Source: Bacteroidales bacterium (GTDB taxonomy: Bacteria > Bacteroidota > Bacteroidia > Bacteroidales > JAADGE01). From it: a stretch of DNA of 9,949 bases. Shown here in pieces: positions 7,053 to 9,949 of the stretch. Under the pieces are notes generated by a model. That model made no database searches and was not told the origin of the DNA. It saw nothing but the letters and a program-made list of their open reading frames with translations. The position numbers and the translations under genes were made by a program. Numbering within the stretch: the stretch's first letter is position 1; each line of letters begins with the position of its first letter. The DNA lies in assembly GCA_029934265.1 (NCBI GenBank), contig JAOZMN010000088.1, forward strand, positions 1 through 9,949. Reading direction: 5' to 3'.

Positions 7053-7071
7053 ACAGTTATCAGTGAGCAGT
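7044..7071 (+). repeat. Short heptamer tandem repeat (NNNCAGT, four units)
   Basis: Four consecutive 7-base units each end in CAGT: AAACAGT (7044-7050), GAACAGT (7051-7057), TATCAGT (7058-7064) and GAGCAGT (7065-7071). The first unit spans the end of the radical SAM gene and supplies part of its TGA stop. Short heptamer arrays built on similar CAGT units are known from other bacteria, notably cyanobacteria. Here it lies in a convergent intergenic region, a common place for dispersed repeats. Only one copy of the array is visible in the window. Confidence 0.55.
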
Positions 7072-7084
7072 GAAAGATTGTTTA

Positions 7085-7104
7085 TTAAAAAGGTCTGCGA
7101 CCTT
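7085..7104 (-). terminator. Compact terminator of the repeat-rich T9SS gene
   Basis: AAGGTC and GACCTT (7090-7095 and 7099-7104) form a perfect 6-bp stem with a 3-nt loop. On the - strand the stem runs into TTTTT and AATAA, giving a short U tract. The hairpin overlaps two bases of the TAA stop (7103-7105) of the large secreted protein gene. In the + direction no T run follows, so it should not stop the radical SAM transcript efficiently. Confidence 0.5.
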
Positions 7105-9748
7105 ATCGAAATAAATTAAGGTGTCCGGTAAGGTATCCGAATTTGTGAGTTATTATAAAATAATAAGTATCCGGATTTTGTTTTTTTTCGTTGGCATTTC
7201 CGTCCCAGCCTTTATCTAATTCATAAGAAACATATACTTTTTGTCCCCAGCGGTTAAAAATTTCAATTTTGTACTCAAATACGTCTTCTGTTTTTATTGT
7301 AAAATAATCATTTCTCCCGTCGCCGTTGGGTGTGAAAACATTAGGAATTATAAATTTCGGTTCGCATTCTTCAAAATACAATTCTATTTCCCTTGTAATC
7401 TTACAATTACCTATACCGGCAGTGATATTTACAGTATCATTTTCGATAAATTCCAAATATGCCTCCGTATTATCTTTGTTCCAATAATAATAATCGGCAT
7501 CTGTAACCGGCTCTAAATGTATGGTCGCACCGAGACAGGCTTGATAAAAATTTTGAATATCCAATTCCGGATAAGGGGTAAATTCCACGTAAAGCGTATC
7601 GGAATTGGTGCAACCGGTATTTGTTATTTTCAAAAAATAATTACCGGTTTCGTGTACGGATATGCTTTTTGTAGTTTCTGCGGTATTCCAAAAATATTTA
7701 TCCGCATCGAAATTTGCCGACAAATTGACAGTATCGCCTTCACATTTATTAATATCTTCACCTATATTTATATCCAATTTCGGACGAGTTACATTTACGG
7801 TATCACTTTCTTGACAGGTATTTTTGAAAACGGTAACGATATATTCGCCGGGTTCGGAAATTTTTATGCTTTGTTCGGTGTTTCCGGTGTTCCACAAATA
7901 ACTTTCGTTTCCGGCGCCGGCATCATAAAAAGCCGTATCTTGCAAACAAATAAGTGTGTCGTTTCCAAGATAAACCGTTGGTGCTTCTTTTACTTCTATC
8001 GTTATGGTATCGGTACTTTTACATATTGATTTTTCGATATTCAAAATAAAAATTCTTTCTTCGTTTACTGTAATTGTCCGACTTGTATCGCCGGTATTCC
8101 ATTTGTAAGAAGCATCATATATTTTCGGGTCGAGAACCTTGTAAACATTTGAACAAATTATAGTTGTATCGTTACCGAGATTAAAATTCAGGTCTAATTC
8201 TTCTATTAAAATCGTATCATTATTAAAACAACCGTTTTGCAAAACTTTTAAAATATACTCGCCGGTTTTAAAAACTTTTATATTTTTTGAAATATCACCT
8301 GTATTCCATAAATAACTTTCATAATCTTTTTTTAATGAAGTAATTACACTATCGTTAATGCAAAAATACATATCTTCGCCCAAGTCGGGATATGGAATTT
8401 CTTTTGCTGTTAAAATTACGGTATCCGATGCCTGACAACCATCTTTTTCCAATTTCAAAATATATTTTCCGGAGGTATCTACTGTTATTTTATTTGTAGT
8501 TTCGTTGTTATTCCAAGTATATTTGTCTGCTTCAAAATCAGTACCTATAATTATTTTTTCGTTTTCACAAAAAACAGTATCGTTTCCTATGGTAAAATCG
8601 ACAATTCCGGATTTTACTTCGTGAAAATCCGTTACACTGCAAGCTCCTTTTGTAACGATAACATTGTATTTGCCCGGTTTATTTATGGTTATTTCTTTTT
8701 CCGTTTCACCGGTATTCCACAAATAAGAATCAAATTCTCCTGATGTATGCAAAATTCCGGTTTCGTTTTCGCACAAAATATTATCACCCCAGATATGAAT
8801 ATATAAATTTACATTAAAAATAAGTTCTGTATTTTTATCGACCGAATTTCCGCAAGCATCGGAAGTATTTCCTACAAATTTAACGGTATATTTTCCTGTT
8901 TCGGAAATTGGACTTGCAAGCCTGAGTTTAAAATAATTGGATTTGTCGGCACCTACGGAAGTTGAGCAAGCACTTGTAATACTTTGTATCGATAAAATAT
9001 TTCCGGAAGGTGAAATTACCGTAAAATCATTATTTGTAATATTATTACAAATAATTTGCTCTGTAAAATGAACTTCAATTTCGTTGTCGTTGCATTCCGT
9101 ATGTCCGTACATCTCGTAAAGCTCGGGTTTTACGTCATCGAACAGTTTGGCTGTCGATGCCGAAAAATCAATATCGAAACCGGAAGTTGATTGACTCCAA
9201 TTTGAGAGATATAAAACATAAGTTCCGCCTTTTTTTACCGGTATATCATCGTTGTACGGCGGTCCGTTAAAATCGCCCGGACCGTTACAATTTCCGGCAT
9301 TTCCTCCGGAAATTAAAGAATTTGCTCCGGTTTCAACAATTATATTATCTTCATCACCAAAATCGTTGGAACTTATCATATATTGTTTGGTATATTTATA
9401 TATATCTTCGCAACGGCGGTCGGTAAGGTCAAAAACTATCCAATCATAATCATCGCTGTCGTTGTTCGGATTTACCGTAAATCGTAAATTTCCGCTTTCT
9501 TGTATAGTGAACAAATACCAAACTCCGTCTGTTTCCAAAGTTATGCAGTCCATAAATTCAGGACTTACTAATCCTATTCCGTCAATTTCGGGATAAATAA
9601 AACCTTCTCCGGAATATAAATACGGATTTGGAGAGTTATACACGTTTTTACAAACAGGAATTGCTCCTACGCAATCGCCACTCGGGTTTTGAGAGTAACT
9701 TGTAAAAGTCAAAGTAATTAATAATGTTAAAAAAAAGATTTGTTTCAT
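7103..9748 (-). CDS. Large secreted repeat protein with gliding-motility/T9SS C-terminal domain
   Basis: This 881-residue protein has a signal peptide at 1-20 (MKQIFFLTLLITLTFTSYSQ). A Bacteroidota surface-protein domain follows at about 21-200, with paired cysteines, DGVWYLFTIQESG, DDYDWIVFDLT and a GGTYVLYLSNWS strand, resembling PPC/CUB-like beta-sandwiches. Residues 201-313 look like a bacterial Ig-like domain. Seven tandem 68-69-residue repeats then run from about 316 to 797, each centred on YLWNTGxT and G-x-Y-I, with a Cys pair 44 residues apart. The CHU_C/TIGR04131-type domain closes the protein at 798-881 (IPNVFTPNGDGRNDYF, IFNRWGQ, GWDGN, QNPDTYYFII). It should be exported by Sec and T9SS and displayed or released at the surface, probably as an adhesin or structural protein. 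The ATG at 9748 is chosen because the signal peptide starts there; the open frame reaches 9883, but that extension overlaps the upstream gene's C-terminus. It starts 4 bases after that gene and ends in a hairpin terminator. No catalytic domain is seen. Confidence 0.9.
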   Translation of the reverse strand: MKQIFFLTLLITLTFTSYSQNPSGDCVGAIPVCKNVYNSPNPYLYSGEGFIYPEIDGIGLVSPEFMDCITLETDGVWYLFTIQESGNLRFTVNPNNDSDDYDWIVFDLTDRRCEDIYKYTKQYMISSNDFGDEDNIIVETGANSLISGGNAGNCNGPGDFNGPPYNDDIPVKKGGTYVLYLSNWSQSTSGFDIDFSASTAKLFDDVKPELYEMYGHTECNDNEIEVHFTEQIICNNITNNDFTVISPSGNILSIQSITSACSTSVGADKSNYFKLRLASPISETGKYTVKFVGNTSDACGNSVDKNTELIFNVNLYIHIWGDNILCENETGILHTSGEFDSYLWNTGETEKEITINKPGKYNVIVTKGACSVTDFHEVKSGIVDFTIGNDTVFCENEKIIIGTDFEADKYTWNNNETTNKITVDTSGKYILKLEKDGCQASDTVILTAKEIPYPDLGEDMYFCINDSVITSLKKDYESYLWNTGDISKNIKVFKTGEYILKVLQNGCFNNDTILIEELDLNFNLGNDTTIICSNVYKVLDPKIYDASYKWNTGDTSRTITVNEERIFILNIEKSICKSTDTITIEVKEAPTVYLGNDTLICLQDTAFYDAGAGNESYLWNTGNTEQSIKISEPGEYIVTVFKNTCQESDTVNVTRPKLDINIGEDINKCEGDTVNLSANFDADKYFWNTAETTKSISVHETGNYFLKITNTGCTNSDTLYVEFTPYPELDIQNFYQACLGATIHLEPVTDADYYYWNKDNTEAYLEFIENDTVNITAGIGNCKITREIELYFEECEPKFIIPNVFTPNGDGRNDYFTIKTEDVFEYKIEIFNRWGQKVYVSYELDKGWDGNANEKKQNPDTYYFIITHKFGYLTGHLNLFR
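7358..8803 (-). repeat. Seven tandem protein repeats of 68-69 residues
   Basis: Within the large secreted protein, residues about 316-797 consist of seven copies. The first cysteines are at 326, 394, 463, 532, 601, 669 and 738, and the second at 370, 438, 507, 576, 645, 713 and 782, so every pair is exactly 44 apart. The shared pattern is GxDxxxC, then YLWNTGxTxxxIxV, then GxYIxxVxxxxC, then DTxxV. Repeat 4 lacks the Gly before the Y/F-I-L strand, and repeat 7 degenerates at the NTG motif (YWNKDN). The units are Ig-like in layout and diverged at the DNA level. Confidence 0.85.
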
Positions 9749-9752
9749 TTTT

Positions 9753-9949
9753 TTAAATAAATAAATTAAAAAACCCTGCTTTTGTTCCGAATTTGTGAGA
9801 AATAAGATAATAATATGTATCCGGATTTTGAATTTTACCTTTAAATTTTCCGTCCCAAGATTTATTAATATCATCGGATTCAAAAATTAACTGTCCCCAA
9901 CGATTAAAAATTTTTATGTGATATTCAAATACATTTTCTGCTTTTATCT
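9753..9949 (-). CDS. T9SS-exported protein, C-terminal domain only (5' end outside window)
   Basis: The - strand frame ending at TAA (9755-9753) encodes about 65 residues, open to the window edge. It reads VFEYHIKIFNRWGQ, SWDGKFKGK, QNPDTYYYLISHKFG and ends FFNLFI. This aligns residue by residue with the C-terminal domain of the next gene (VFEYKIEIFNRWGQ, GWDGN, QNPDTYYFIITHKFG, HLNLFR), so it is the end of a paralogous gliding-motility-type T9SS protein. The rest of the gene lies beyond 9949, so its other domains are unknown. Only 4 bases separate its stop from the ATG of the downstream paralogue, which implies one transcript and probably translational coupling. It is too short and too close to the edge for a standard ORF cutoff. 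Confidence 0.85.
   Translation of the reverse strand, partial: IKAENVFEYHIKIFNRWGQLIFESDDINKSWDGKFKGKIQNPDTYYYLISHKFGTKAGFFNLFI

Noticed and set aside
7517..8029. 170-codon + strand open frame
   Set aside because: It is a shadow of the repeat region of the large secreted protein; its Ile/Phe/Tyr-rich composition reflects the antisense of the repeats.
7358..8803. CRISPR-like or DNA-level repeat array
   Set aside because: The periodicity is at protein level (about 207 bases per unit) with diverged DNA; there are no short identical repeats with unique spacers.
9749..9883. 45-residue N-terminal extension of the large T9SS protein
   Set aside because: It overlaps, in another frame, the conserved C-terminal domain of the upstream gene and would bury the signal peptide beginning at 9748.

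Overview
The window looks like a chromosomal segment of a low-GC member of the Bacteroidota. The evidence is: two adjacent secreted proteins with the gliding-motility/type IX secretion (T9SS) C-terminal domain; a third, broken gene with a T9SS sorting tail; a short primary-type sigma factor that starts MKQLKITKK, as Bacteroidota RpoD proteins do; a promoter of the TTG / TAnnTTTG type; and start codons without clear Shine-Dalgarno sites. No tRNA, rRNA, CRISPR array, transposase or phage gene is visible.

Layout. 1-1077 (+) is the 3' part of an ABC1/UbiB-family atypical kinase. It converges on an SPFH-GYF protein (1156-2295, -), with a bidirectional terminator between them. Next is the RpoD-like sigma factor (2478-3329, -). 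The sigma/SPFH intergenic region carries a 14-bp tandem duplication and a perfect 10-bp-arm inverted repeat. A divergent regulatory region (3330-3492) separates rpoD from a PLP-dependent aminotransferase (3493-4815, +). After a 191-bp gap come three + strand genes: a small endonuclease V-like protein with an altered catalytic residue (5007-5510), a T9SS-exported protein broken by two frameshifts (5504-6110), and a YhcC-type radical SAM protein (6135-7052). The latter ends inside a short heptamer repeat. It converges on a large repeat-rich secreted protein (7103-9748, -). That gene lies 4 bp downstream of another T9SS-exported protein of which only the C-terminus is in the window (9753-9949, -).

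The genes do not form one pathway. Most are housekeeping or poorly characterised conserved genes (sigma factor, aminotransferase, UbiB-like kinase, radical SAM protein, endonuclease V-like protein), interspersed with cell-surface proteins of the T9SS. I see no convincing new defence or mobile system. The most notable items are the broken T9SS gene, which a simple ORF search misses entirely; the D-to-N change in the endonuclease V-like protein; the exact 44-residue cysteine spacing in all seven repeats of the large surface protein; the polyproline tail beside a GYF domain; and a consensus promoter that would make the rpoD mRNA almost leaderless.
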